A stretch of 64,000 bases of DNA, from assembly GCF_000691225.1 (NCBI RefSeq), contig NZ_JMSZ01000042.1, positions 272,458 to 336,457 on the forward strand. The letters run 5' to 3'. The number at the start of each line of letters is the position of its first letter. Positions within the stretch are counted from its first letter, which is position 1. Shown piece by piece: positions 18,877-27,324 of the stretch. Source of the DNA: Nitrincola lacisaponensis. Its GTDB lineage: Bacteria > Pseudomonadota > Gammaproteobacteria > Pseudomonadales > Balneatricaceae. The position numbers and the translations under genes were made by a program. The notes under the pieces are model-generated. The model ran no database searches, was not told the origin of the DNA, and worked only from the letters and a program-made list of their open reading frames with translations.

Positions 18877-20055
18877 TTATCCGGGCCGTCCATCCGCACG
18901 TGGACGGCTGAGTATGGGCCAATACGCCAGCAGAAACAGGCTGAACGCAGCAATCCAGCAGGCAGCTGATGCCAGCACACCAGCCGTGTAGTGAATCAGC
19001 GATGCCGCTGCCAGGAGCCGCAACACTGCCGCCAGCAGTATGCCACAGTAGATCAGCAGACCGAAGCGTACCAGTTTGAGAGGGCGTCCGGTATGTCCCA
19101 TGGCGACCCGGGTCATGATCCCGAGAATCAGGGTGCCCATGGCACCGACACCCAGCAGGTGCTGCCAAAGCGAATCGGTCAGACCCAAGGGTGTTGCTGC
19201 ACGCAATATCAGCGCCAGTACGATCCAGAGATAGCCCAGATGCAGTATCCAGAGCAGCGGCTCCCGACAGACTTTCCAGCCTCGCCACTGGTATAGCCGA
19301 TAGGCATTGATCAGCCCGGCCAGCAAGGCTGTCAGTGCAACAATCGGTTCTGGCGCACTGCCCAGCGTTAGCGGTATCAGCAAGGCTACCGAGAGTATGG
19401 CCCAGAGGTCGGTTTTGGCTGAACGAATAACCTGTTCAGGATTGCCGCCTTGCAAGCGAATCCAGTTGGCCGTAAAGGCGGGGGTGATGCGTCCTGCAAT
19501 TACAACCATCATCAGCGTGATAAGGTTTAAAGCCAGCCACTCACCCTGACGGACCAGCCAGACAGAGGGCTGCAGTTGCCCCAGATGCATTAACAGGTTG
19601 GCCACCCACAACAGCGCCAGAATCACCACCATGATCATGTTCCGGCGGTTTCCGTGACCTAGCAATATCCGCGCGACATAGGTTGCCAGCAGGGGTAGAA
19701 ATGCCAGATCAACAGCGGCAACCCACAGTGGATTGATCCATGCCGAGAGGCCCATAACGATGCGTCCTGCCAGCCAGAGCAGTACCAGCGCCAGCAGCCC
19801 TGCGCCCTTGAGTGGTGGTGCTCCGGTCCAGTTGGTCATGGCGGTGAGCAAAAATCCGGCAATGGCTGCGGTGACAAATCCAAACAGCATTTCGTGGCTA
19901 TGCCAGTAAATAGCGGGCCAGCGTACCGGCAGTTCGACAACACCGGACAGCCAGAGCGACCAGCCCAGCATCAACAGTACGGCGTAAAGCGCGCACAGCA
20001 GGAAAAATGGCCGAAACGCATAGGCCAGCAGAGGGGGTGTTGGGTCCGCCCGCAT
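18877..20055 (-). CDS. nnrS: NnrS family haem-copper membrane protein
   Basis: This 392-residue membrane protein has about twelve helices and the family signature IYWHSHEMLFGFVTAAIAGFL, then TAMTNWTGAPP and ITPAFTANWI. NnrS protects iron-sulfur proteins and metabolism under nitric-oxide stress. The ATG at 20055 is preceded by GGAG. It is the first gene of nnrS-nsrR. NO could arise as a side product of nitrite handling by the neighbouring nitrogen genes (inference). Confidence 0.93.
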   Translation of the reverse strand: MRADPTPPLLAYAFRPFFLLCALYAVLLMLGWSLWLSGVVELPVRWPAIYWHSHEMLFGFVTAAIAGFLLTAMTNWTGAPPLKGAGLLALVLLWLAGRIVMGLSAWINPLWVAAVDLAFLPLLATYVARILLGHGNRRNMIMVVILALLWVANLLMHLGQLQPSVWLVRQGEWLALNLITLMMVVIAGRITPAFTANWIRLQGGNPEQVIRSAKTDLWAILSVALLIPLTLGSAPEPIVALTALLAGLINAYRLYQWRGWKVCREPLLWILHLGYLWIVLALILRAATPLGLTDSLWQHLLGVGAMGTLILGIMTRVAMGHTGRPLKLVRFGLLIYCGILLAAVLRLLAAASLIHYTAGVLASAACWIAAFSLFLLAYWPILSRPRADGRPG

Positions 20056-20170
20056 TGTCAGTACTCCGTCAATTAAAAAGCGTGCACGGCGATCCGATCA
20101 TCCTTCAGCTAAGGGGGACAAAAGTCTGCTGGATCGCACGTGCACTCAAACGGATTGTAGACGCATTTAA

Positions 20171-20199
20171 TAAAAGATGTAAATAAAATACATCTTTTA
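20171..20199. promoter_or_regulatory. NsrR operator upstream of nnrS
   Basis: TAAAAGATGTA-N7-TACATCTTTTA is a perfect 11-bp inverted repeat with an A/T spacer. It matches the known NsrR site pattern (AAGATGYA-type half sites). It begins directly after the cobA stop codon and lies about 115 bp upstream of nnrS. Confidence 0.88.
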
Positions 20200-20964
20200 T
20201 CAGGCGGCCTGAGATTGGGCTTTCTCCTGTGTTTGTCTGGCTACCTGGCCGATCAGGATCAGTGCCGGAGCCTGTACGCCGTGCATCTCCACTGCCTGAG
20301 GCAATCCCGCCAAATGGGTGTGAATACTGCGTTGGTCCGGCTGTGTGCCGCGCTCAATCAGCATGACCGGCCAGTCTGCCGGTAAGCCATGGCGTTGTAG
20401 TTCCTGACTGATCCTGGAAGCTTGTGACAGTCCCATGTAGAACACCAGGGTTTCATCCCGTCGCGTCAGGTCTGCCCAGGGCACGCTGCGCTGATCACAG
20501 TGGGACGCGGTGATAAATCTCAGGCTGGAGGCGATACCACGCTCTGTCAGCGAAAGGCCGCAACTGGCGGCACAACCGGATGCTGCAGTAATGCCGGGTA
20601 CTAACGTGAAGGGGATACCTGCGGCTTGCAGTGCGTCCAGCTCTTCCGTCAAACGGCCAAAAATAAGAGGGTCGCCACCTTTCAAGCGGACCACACGTTT
20701 GCCCAGTCGAGCCTGTTGCACCAGGAACCGGCAGATGTCTGCCTGGCTGTGCGAATGCTGTCCTTTACGCTTGCCGACATAGTGGCGAGCGATGTGGCCG
20801 GGTATCTCAGCCATCAGTTCGGCGCTGACCAGTGCATCATAGACAATCAGGTCGGCATTCAGGAGCAAGCGCCAGCCTTTGCGAGTTATCAGCTCAGGAT
20901 CGCCAGGTCCTGCACCAACCAGAGCGACTTCGCCTGGAAACCTAGTCGAGATCGACTGTTGCAT
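20200..20964 (-). CDS. cobA: Uroporphyrinogen-III C-methyltransferase
   Basis: It transfers two methyl groups from S-adenosylmethionine to uroporphyrinogen III, giving precorrin-2 for sirohaem. Motifs are VGAGPGDPELIT, VRLKGGDPLIFGR and LVPGITAASGCAA. It is 254 aa from the ATG at 20964, with GGAGG seven bases upstream; a TTG two codons earlier is less likely. It overlaps nasA by 23 bp. The same activity is present in the C-terminal half of CysG (37955-39343), so this copy looks dedicated to nitrite/nitrate assimilation. Confidence 0.95.
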   Translation of the reverse strand: MQQSISTRFPGEVALVGAGPGDPELITRKGWRLLLNADLIVYDALVSAELMAEIPGHIARHYVGKRKGQHSHSQADICRFLVQQARLGKRVVRLKGGDPLIFGRLTEELDALQAAGIPFTLVPGITAASGCAASCGLSLTERGIASSLRFITASHCDQRSVPWADLTRRDETLVFYMGLSQASRISQELQRHGLPADWPVMLIERGTQPDQRSIHTHLAGLPQAVEMHGVQAPALILIGQVARQTQEKAQSQAA

Positions 20965-23587
20965 GTTCAACCTCCTGCGCCAAGAGCGCTTTAAGTTCGG
21001 GAATACAGGAGCCGCAGCGTGTGCCGCAGCTCAGCCTGTCGCCCAGTTCGGTAACGCTGCGGCAACCGGATTGAATTGCCTCACGGATACGCTGTTCATC
21101 CACCTGGTAGCAACTGCACACCTGCGTGTGTTGCGGGCTATCCAGTCCGTGTAGCAGTCGGCCGCGCTGTGATGGTGTCAATGAGGGTGACTCGAACAGA
21201 GCGGCCATCTGCCGCAGATCAGCAGGCTGGTAAGTGGGGGTGATCAGCAGCCACCATTTCAGGCGTTGCTGCTCCGTGGCATAGGCCTGAAATTGGCCGG
21301 TTATCGGGTTTTCCAGATAACCGTCGGGACGTTGTCCAAGATGCTGCAGGCACCAGTTGGACCAGTCGCCGGGCCAGTCTGTCTCGGCCAGTATGTACTG
21401 CTGGCAGGGTGCCAGAGGCTGGCGGCTCCAGTAACCACGTAATTGTGCACTGATGTTGTCGCGTGTCAGAAGTTGTCCGTGCCAGCGGGCTGGAAAACGA
21501 CGCACCTCTACGGCACCCTGTTTTGATTCAGGTTGTCCTGAAACCGGATCGGTGACGGGCTGGATTAATGCATTGCAGCGACCCTGAGCACTGAATTGAT
21601 GATTCCAGTGCATAGGAATGAATACTTCGCCTGGGCGTTGGTCGGTGGTCAGACGGACACGTCCGATATAACGCCCTTGCTGGTTTTCGACCTGTGCCAG
21701 ATCGCCGGTGCTGATCTGGCGTGCGCTTGCATCCTGAGGATGCAGATCAATAAAAGGCTCACTGCGATGCTGGAACAATCGCTCGCTGCGCCCTGTGCGT
21801 GTCATGGTATGCCACTGATCACGAATACGGCCGGTGTTCAAACGTAGCGGGTAGTTATCATTCAGGGTTTGTTCGGGCGCACGAAACTGAACAGGGACAA
21901 AGTGTGCTTTTCCAGAGGGGGTATAGAATCGGTTTTCGCTGAACAGTCGCTGGGTTCCATAGGGTGTTGTAGTGGTGACAGGCCACTGAATGGGTTGTAG
22001 CCGATCGTAGGCATGCTGATCCAGCTGGCTTAAGCCGCTGATGTCGAAGCAGCGACTACCCTGATTTTCGAATCCGGACAGCGCGGCATGTTCGATGAAA
22101 ATGTCTGCCGGGTGCTGATAATTGAAGGCATTTCCGAAACCAAGGCGTTGTGCCAGGTCGCACAGAATCTGCCAGTCCTGCCGCGCCTCGCCTGGGGCGG
22201 AGAGCAGCGGTTGCTGGCGTGAAATGCGGCGTTCCGAGTTGGTCACTGTGCCGTTTTTCTCACCCCAGGTTGTTGATGGCAGGCAGAGATCTGCAAGGTT
22301 AAGCGTATCGGTACTGGCCATGGGTTCAGAGACCACCAGCCACTCGCAGCGTTTCAGCGCACGCTTGACCCGTTCAGTATCCGGCAGGCTGACCAGTGGA
22401 TTGGTGCCCATAATCCATAGCACCTTGATTTCGCCACGCTCAACGGCATGAAACAGATCAATGGCTTTGCGTCCAGGCGCGGTGGCCATATTGGGAGCAT
22501 TCCAGAAGCGGCGCACCCGATCGATATGTTCGGGGGTGAAATCCATATGGGCGGCCAGTTGGTTGGCCAGGCCGCCGACTTCACGGCCACCCATGGCATT
22601 TGGCTGCCCGGTTAACGACAGCGGAGAGCTGCCCGGCTTGCCAACCCGGCCGGTGGCCAGATGGCAATTGATCAGGCTGTTGACCTTATCGGTGCCTGAG
22701 CTGGACTGGTTGATACCCTGTGAAAACAGAAACAGGGTCTTGTCTGTAGAGGCAAACCATTCGCAAAAACGCGTCAGGTCCTCAAGGGGCAAATCCGTCT
22801 GTTGCGCAGCCTGTTGCAGGTTTGGCGTGGCTTGTCGGGCTTGTTGCAGCGTTTCATCAAAGCCCTGCGTATGCTGCTCAATATACTGCTGGTCGAGGCA
22901 GCCCTGATCAGCCAGATAGACCAGCAGGGCGTTGAACAGCAGGGCATCGGTGCCGGGACGCAAGGCAAGATGCAGGTCGGCTATATCACAGCTGGCAGTG
23001 GCGCGAGGATCAATAACGACCACTTTTACCGCCGGCCGTGCCTGACGGGCAGTCTGAATACGCTGATACAGGATGGGGTGATTCCAGGCTGCATTGGACC
23101 CAGCCAGGATCACCAGGTCAGCCAGCTCAATATCCGCATAACACCCGGGTACCGCATCGGCACCAAAGGCACGCTTGTGTCCTGCGACCGTCGATGCCAT
23201 GCAGAGGCGCGAGTTGGTGTCTACCTGGGCAGAGCCAAGAAAGCCTTTCATCAGTTTGTTGGCGACATAGTAGTCTTCAGTCAGTAACTGGCCTGACAGA
23301 TAGAATGCGATGCTGTCAGGCCCATGGCTTTCTAACGCTTCGGTAATCGCCTGGCTGAGTTGGGTCATGGCATCATCCCAGCTGATCGCTTGTCCATGCA
23401 AACGCGGTAATTGCAGGCGCGCATCAGCTGAGACTGTTTCCGGCAGGGTCATTCCCTTGATGCACAAGCGGCCAAAATTAGCTGGATGCTGGCTGTCGCC
23501 ACTGACCGCAATCAGGCGATTGTCTGCCAGTTCCGCGGTTACGCCACAACCGACGCCACAGTAAGGACAGGTGGTGTGTTGTTTCAT
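20942..23587 (-). CDS. nasA: Assimilatory nitrate reductase catalytic subunit
   Basis: This cytoplasmic bis-MGD molybdoenzyme reduces nitrate to nitrite. It has 881 aa from the ATG at 23587. The N-terminal [4Fe-4S] site is CPYCGVGCG plus a fourth cysteine in GRLCIKG. Next come the molybdopterin oxidoreductase domains, a dinucleotide-binding domain (LRLNTGRIRDQWHTMTRTG) and a C-terminal BFD-like [2Fe-2S] domain (VCSCYQVDEQRIREAI, then SCGTRCGSC). GGGAG lies 11 bases before the ATG. It follows a sigma-54 promoter and a leader attenuator and overlaps cobA. No separate electron-donor subunit is present here. Confidence 0.96.
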   Translation of the reverse strand: MKQHTTCPYCGVGCGVTAELADNRLIAVSGDSQHPANFGRLCIKGMTLPETVSADARLQLPRLHGQAISWDDAMTQLSQAITEALESHGPDSIAFYLSGQLLTEDYYVANKLMKGFLGSAQVDTNSRLCMASTVAGHKRAFGADAVPGCYADIELADLVILAGSNAAWNHPILYQRIQTARQARPAVKVVVIDPRATASCDIADLHLALRPGTDALLFNALLVYLADQGCLDQQYIEQHTQGFDETLQQARQATPNLQQAAQQTDLPLEDLTRFCEWFASTDKTLFLFSQGINQSSSGTDKVNSLINCHLATGRVGKPGSSPLSLTGQPNAMGGREVGGLANQLAAHMDFTPEHIDRVRRFWNAPNMATAPGRKAIDLFHAVERGEIKVLWIMGTNPLVSLPDTERVKRALKRCEWLVVSEPMASTDTLNLADLCLPSTTWGEKNGTVTNSERRISRQQPLLSAPGEARQDWQILCDLAQRLGFGNAFNYQHPADIFIEHAALSGFENQGSRCFDISGLSQLDQHAYDRLQPIQWPVTTTTPYGTQRLFSENRFYTPSGKAHFVPVQFRAPEQTLNDNYPLRLNTGRIRDQWHTMTRTGRSERLFQHRSEPFIDLHPQDASARQISTGDLAQVENQQGRYIGRVRLTTDQRPGEVFIPMHWNHQFSAQGRCNALIQPVTDPVSGQPESKQGAVEVRRFPARWHGQLLTRDNISAQLRGYWSRQPLAPCQQYILAETDWPGDWSNWCLQHLGQRPDGYLENPITGQFQAYATEQQRLKWWLLITPTYQPADLRQMAALFESPSLTPSQRGRLLHGLDSPQHTQVCSCYQVDEQRIREAIQSGCRSVTELGDRLSCGTRCGSCIPELKALLAQEVEHATVDLD

Positions 23588-23603
23588 GCGCTGCCAATCT
23601 CCC

Positions 23604-23655
23604 AAAAAAAAAGCCCGCATCCTCGAACTGCCAGAAGCAGTCAGAAGATGCGGGC
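23604..23655 (-). terminator. Leader attenuator of the nasA operon
   Basis: On the minus strand GCCCGCATC (23655-23647) pairs with GATGCGGGC (23621-23613), with an inner ACTGC/GCAGT helix, and nine T follow (23612-23604). It lies 17 bp upstream of the nasA ATG and downstream of the sigma-54 promoter, so it should stop transcription before nasA unless antitermination occurs. Confidence 0.87.
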
Positions 23656-23664
23656 GCCATTGCC
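23653..23664 (-). promoter_or_regulatory. ANTAR-type hexaloop hairpin overlapping the nasA attenuator
   Basis: On the minus strand GGC-AATGGC-GCC forms a stem with a six-base loop that has A at position 1 and G at position 4, the conserved loop bases of ANTAR RNA targets. Its 3' arm is the first three bases of the terminator stem, so the two structures exclude each other. A second upstream hexaloop was not found. Confidence 0.55.
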
Positions 23665-23711
23665 TTTGCCAGGTTAACCCCGGCTATTCATCGAATTGTT
23701 TAACGAGAATA

Positions 23712-23727
23712 AGCAATAAAGATGCCA
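23712..23727 (-). promoter_or_regulatory. Sigma-54 promoter of nasA
   Basis: On the minus strand TGGCATCTTTATTGCT matches the -24/-12 pattern TGGCAC-N5-TTGCW with exact spacing and one core mismatch. Transcription would start near 23701, giving a leader of about 115 nt. Confidence 0.8.
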
Positions 23728-23802
23728 GAACAGCATTGGTCTCTGAAAACAGTATGTAATACCGAATCACCTGTGGTGTTCAGTTATTCATCGGGTTAAG
23801 TC

Positions 23803-23819
23803 TGCACCTGTTTGGTGCT
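23803..23819. promoter_or_regulatory. NtrC-type enhancer site upstream of nasA
   Basis: TGCACCTGTTTGGTGCT fits the NtrC pattern GCAC-N7-GTGC with GCACC/GGTGC arms. It lies about 85 bp upstream of the sigma-54 promoter, a normal enhancer distance. Confidence 0.7.
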
Positions 23820-23839
23820 TTTGGGTGTGCAGGTGAGCG

Positions 23840-24661
23840 TTAGCGGTGCAAATGTCTGGCGCGCAGATGATACTCGTCATCATCGAGTTGGTTGATCAGG
23901 GCCTGCTTCAGGGAAGGCTCGATCTGTTCGGTATCCAGCGGATAGAGACCACAGCGTTTCAGGGCCTGGCGCTTGTTAACCGAATGACCGAGATACTCGT
24001 ACAGCACGCGGGTGGCGCAGGGCATCCGATCGCCACTGCCAGCGGCTCCGATTTTTAATCCGGACAAATAGGAAATGCGGTTCTTGTAGCTGGGGAATAA
24101 AATGGTCTGGCTGATTTCCTGACCGGTCAGAGATTCGTAATCTACCAGGAAGATCCGGTCCGTCAGCAGGTAGGCAGCACCCAGATAAATGCCATGATAG
24201 GGGCGCTCATCCGGGGCTTCCTGAAGTCGTTCCAGGCGTTGGTAATAGACCTGCTTGTCCGGTTTTTCCAGATGCACCAGCGTACGCAGAATATTGCCGG
24301 GGCAGGCCATCGACAGATAGTACTCAAAGTAATAGCCCAGATACTTATCCAGCGACTGTCCGGTCAACTGCTGCAGATGTTGCAGGTGCTCCTGCTCAGG
24401 GTGCTGAGGTTCCCGGGCAGTATGCTGTCGGGGTCTGACATCAATCAGGCGTTGAAACTGATGATGGGGCAGCAGTATTTCATGCTCTTCCACGCCAAAG
24501 AAATCGCACAGGCGCTGCATCATGTGTGCAGAAGGCCGATTGCTGCCACTGAGGTAGCGATTGAACTGGGTACGGTTTACGTCCAGACGTCGACAGACCT
24601 CGGAAATAGACCGGTAATAGCTGCACAGCAGCCGCAGATTTCGGGTCAAGTCTTCACTCAT
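23840..24661 (-). CDS. XRE-family transcriptional regulator divergent from aspA-ansA
   Basis: The 273 residues from ATG 24661 (MSEDLTRNLRLLC) have AGG upstream; an in-frame upstream extension through the operator region is not supported. Residues 8-65 form an XRE-type helix-turn-helix (SISEVCRRLDVNRTQFNRYLSG). The remaining 200 residues are a conserved-looking ligand domain of unknown type, with no enzyme motif seen. It is divergently arranged with aspartate ammonia-lyase and asparaginase and shares a spacer with a repeated palindromic element, so it most likely controls asparagine/aspartate catabolism. The effector is unknown. Confidence 0.8.
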   Translation of the reverse strand: MSEDLTRNLRLLCSYYRSISEVCRRLDVNRTQFNRYLSGSNRPSAHMMQRLCDFFGVEEHEILLPHHQFQRLIDVRPRQHTAREPQHPEQEHLQHLQQLTGQSLDKYLGYYFEYYLSMACPGNILRTLVHLEKPDKQVYYQRLERLQEAPDERPYHGIYLGAAYLLTDRIFLVDYESLTGQEISQTILFPSYKNRISYLSGLKIGAAGSGDRMPCATRVLYEYLGHSVNKRQALKRCGLYPLDTEQIEPSLKQALINQLDDDEYHLRARHLHR

Positions 24662-24702
24662 GATGGCTACCTGTTTTAGACCGGTGTGCGATTTCTCCGA
24701 TA

Positions 24703-24741
24703 TGATGCACTCTGATGCACTATAGATGCAATAGTGCATCA
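24703..24741. promoter_or_regulatory. Repeated operator between XRE regulator and aspA
   Basis: TGATGCAC occurs at 24703-24710 and 24713-24720, exactly 10 bp apart. Its inverse GTGCATCA lies at 24734-24741. The last two copies are part of a perfect 11-bp inverted repeat TGATGCACTAT-N7-ATAGTGCATCA (24713-24741). The placement in the divergent spacer makes it a candidate binding site for the XRE protein. Confidence 0.7.
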
Positions 24742-24828
24742 TCGGGCGACAGGTTACAAAATAGCTCCCAGGATGCAAAGTTGTTTAAATGGAGTAATTC
24801 CTACAACAACAATTGGACACATCTCATC

Positions 24829-26247
24829 ATGCAAATGCGTACCGAACACGACCTGCTGGGCGATAAACACCTGCCTGAACACTGCTGGTACGGTATTCAG
24901 ACTCAACGTGCATTGGATAATTTTACCATTACTGGCGTACCGATCAGTCATTTTCCGGAACTGGTGAATGCACTGGCGATGGTGAAACTGGCCGCAGCAG
25001 CAGCCAACCGCGACCTTGGATTGCTGCCAGCGCATAAGGCGGAGGCGATTATCGCCGCCTGCGAACAGGTCTGTCAGGGGCATCTGCATGATCAGTTTGT
25101 GGTGGATATGATTCAGGGTGGTGCAGGCACTTCAACCAATATGAATGCCAATGAAGTGATCGCCAATCTGGCATTGGCGCGTCTGGGGCATGCCCGGGGG
25201 GAGTATCAGTATCTGCATCCCAATGATGATGTAAACCGCTCCCAGTCAACAAATGATGCCTATCCAACAGCAGCCTGCGTCGCCATTCAGTGTGCCACGG
25301 ATCCATTGATTGACAGTCTGAGCAGCCTGATTGATGCGTTGCGTGACAAGGGGCAGGCTTTTGCCGGTATCGTCAAGATGGGGCGCACTCAGTTGCAGGA
25401 TGCGGTGCCTATGACACTGGGGCAGGAGTTTGAAGCCTTTGCCGTAACACTGGGTGAGGATATTGACCGCCTGCATGAAGCCTGTACCTTGCTGTGTGAA
25501 GTGAACCTGGGCGGTACTGCCATCGGTACCGGTCTGAATGCGCATCCGGACTATTCCGCCCTGGCCATTCGGCATTTGGCCAAGGTTTCCGGTAAGCCGC
25601 TGGTGCCAGCGTCCAATCTGATTGAAGCCACGTCAGATATGGGAGCCTTTGTGTTTTTCTCCGGTATGCTGAAGCGTCTGGCGATCAAACTCAGCAAGCT
25701 GGCCAATGACTTGCGTTTGCTCTCCAGTGGACCGCGTACCGGCCTGGGCGAAATACATCTGCCCGCCGTGCAGCCCGGTTCTTCGATTATGCCGGGTAAG
25801 GTGAATCCGGTGATTCCGGAAGCCGTGAACCAGACCGCCTTCCAGGTCATTGCCAGCGATCTGGCGGTGACGCTGGCTGCTGAAGCGGGTCAGCTACAGC
25901 TAAATGCGATGGAGCCACTGATTGTCTATAACCTGTTAAATGCTATCCGGATGTTGCGCTCGGCGTGCGAGATGCTGGAGTTGCGTTGTATTCGCGGAAT
26001 TCAGGCCGATACGGAGCGGTGTGCGGCACATCTGAACAACAGTATTGGTGTGATTACTGCACTGGTACCGCATATCGGTTACAGTCAGGCATCACGGATT
26101 GCGTCTATCGCGCTGCATACAGGTGCAACCGTGCGGGAACTGGTGTTGGCAGAAGCACTGTTGACTGAAGAGACGCTGGACCGCTTGCTCAGTCCTCAGG
26201 CCATGCTGGCGCCTTCTTTAATCGAGGCCTCTGGGAGGGTCGCATGA
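24829..26247 (+). CDS. aspA: Aspartate ammonia-lyase
   Basis: It deaminates L-aspartate to fumarate and ammonium. At 472 aa from ATG 24829 (MQMRTEHDLLGDKHLP) it belongs to the fumarase/aspartase superfamily. It has GGAGTSTNMNANEV, STNDAYPTA, KMGRTQLQDAVPMTLGQEF and the mobile catalytic loop GSSIMPGKVNPV. TNDAYPT and LLEVNLG-like segments favour aspartase over fumarase. A second Met two codons later is also possible; no strong Shine-Dalgarno precedes either. It overlaps ansA by 4 bp. Together they convert asparagine to fumarate plus two ammonium. Confidence 0.93.
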   Translation: MQMRTEHDLLGDKHLPEHCWYGIQTQRALDNFTITGVPISHFPELVNALAMVKLAAAAANRDLGLLPAHKAEAIIAACEQVCQGHLHDQFVVDMIQGGAGTSTNMNANEVIANLALARLGHARGEYQYLHPNDDVNRSQSTNDAYPTAACVAIQCATDPLIDSLSSLIDALRDKGQAFAGIVKMGRTQLQDAVPMTLGQEFEAFAVTLGEDIDRLHEACTLLCEVNLGGTAIGTGLNAHPDYSALAIRHLAKVSGKPLVPASNLIEATSDMGAFVFFSGMLKRLAIKLSKLANDLRLLSSGPRTGLGEIHLPAVQPGSSIMPGKVNPVIPEAVNQTAFQVIASDLAVTLAAEAGQLQLNAMEPLIVYNLLNAIRMLRSACEMLELRCIRGIQADTERCAAHLNNSIGVITALVPHIGYSQASRIASIALHTGATVRELVLAEALLTEETLDRLLSPQAMLAPSLIEASGRVA

Positions 26248-27272
26248 TACATCCGGTACTGGTGATTTATGCCGGTGGCACCATTGGTATGCAGCAGACC
26301 GGGCAGGGCTATGCACCTGTGTCCGGTCTGGAACAACAATTACGTCAGCGCCTGGGGAGTGATACCCCTGAGTTTGACTGGCATGAAATTACGCCCCTGA
26401 TTGACAGTGCGGCTGCTCAGCCAGCCGATTGGCTGCGTCTGGCCAGGCTTATCAGGCAGCATTGGTATGACTATGCCGGTTTTGTCATTCTGCATGGCAC
26501 GGATACGCTGGCGTATACCGCTTCAGCCTTGTCCTTCCTGCTGGGTGCAGTGGACAAGCCGGTTGTCCTGACCGGTGCACAGATTCCGTTATCCCGGCCG
26601 CGCAGTGATGCGTTGTTGAATGTCAGTAACAGTCTGGCATTGGCTGCAGCCGGGCAGCTACATGAGGTCAGTATCTGTTTTCATGATCGGGTGCTGCGTG
26701 GTAATCGCAGTCGCAAATTGCACAGTCAGGCGATGGCTGCATTTGATTCACCCGCCTGTCAGCCGCTACTGCAATTGGGAATTGCGCCTGACTGGCAGGT
26801 TACCTCAAACCTGCCGCCAGCGGATCTCCGTTTTCAGCCACAACAGCTGCCTGATCAACTGGATGCACAGGCCGTTGCGATGCTGATGCTCTATCCGGGT
26901 ATTCAGCGCTCGGCGTGTGACTGGTTGCTGGAGCAGCCGCGTTTACGTGGCCTGGTGGTACTGAGCTATGGCGCAGGCAATCCACCCACGGCTGAGGACG
27001 GGCCTTTGCCGTGTCTGGCTGAACTGGTGCGTCGGGATGTCATGGTCGTCAATGTCAGCCAATGCCTGACGGGCGGTGTAGAGCAGGGCAGCTATGCTAC
27101 CGGTGCCGAATTCAATCGCATTGGTGTTCTGGCGGCTGCGGACATGACACCGGAAGCCGCCTTCAGCAAACTGCATTGGCTATTGGCAGCGGGCTACACG
27201 CCATCGCAATGTCGTCAGCTCTGGCAGGTGGCGGTCGCGGGTGAGGTCAGTTTGCCAACCTGGGTTTCCTGA
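26244..27272 (+). CDS. ansA: L-asparaginase, type I (cytoplasmic)
   Basis: It hydrolyses L-asparagine to aspartate and ammonium. At 342 aa with no signal peptide it is the cytoplasmic type. The first catalytic threonine is in YAGGTIGM, the second in VILHGTDTLAYTASALSF; TGAQIPLSRPRSDA completes the family pattern. GGGAGG precedes the ATG, which overlaps the aspA stop (ATGA). The product aspartate feeds directly to aspA. Confidence 0.93.
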   Translation: MIHPVLVIYAGGTIGMQQTGQGYAPVSGLEQQLRQRLGSDTPEFDWHEITPLIDSAAAQPADWLRLARLIRQHWYDYAGFVILHGTDTLAYTASALSFLLGAVDKPVVLTGAQIPLSRPRSDALLNVSNSLALAAAGQLHEVSICFHDRVLRGNRSRKLHSQAMAAFDSPACQPLLQLGIAPDWQVTSNLPPADLRFQPQQLPDQLDAQAVAMLMLYPGIQRSACDWLLEQPRLRGLVVLSYGAGNPPTAEDGPLPCLAELVRRDVMVVNVSQCLTGGVEQGSYATGAEFNRIGVLAAADMTPEAAFSKLHWLLAAGYTPSQCRQLWQVAVAGEVSLPTWVS

Positions 27273-27324
27273 GGCTGGTATAAACCTTGCAGCTATCTTC
27301 AGGACGTTATATCTGGAGTGATGC

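Noticed and set aside
18863..19288. In-frame N-terminal extension of nsrR
   Set aside because: It lies entirely within nnrS in another frame; NsrR homologues start at MHITRFTDY-type sequence at 18862.
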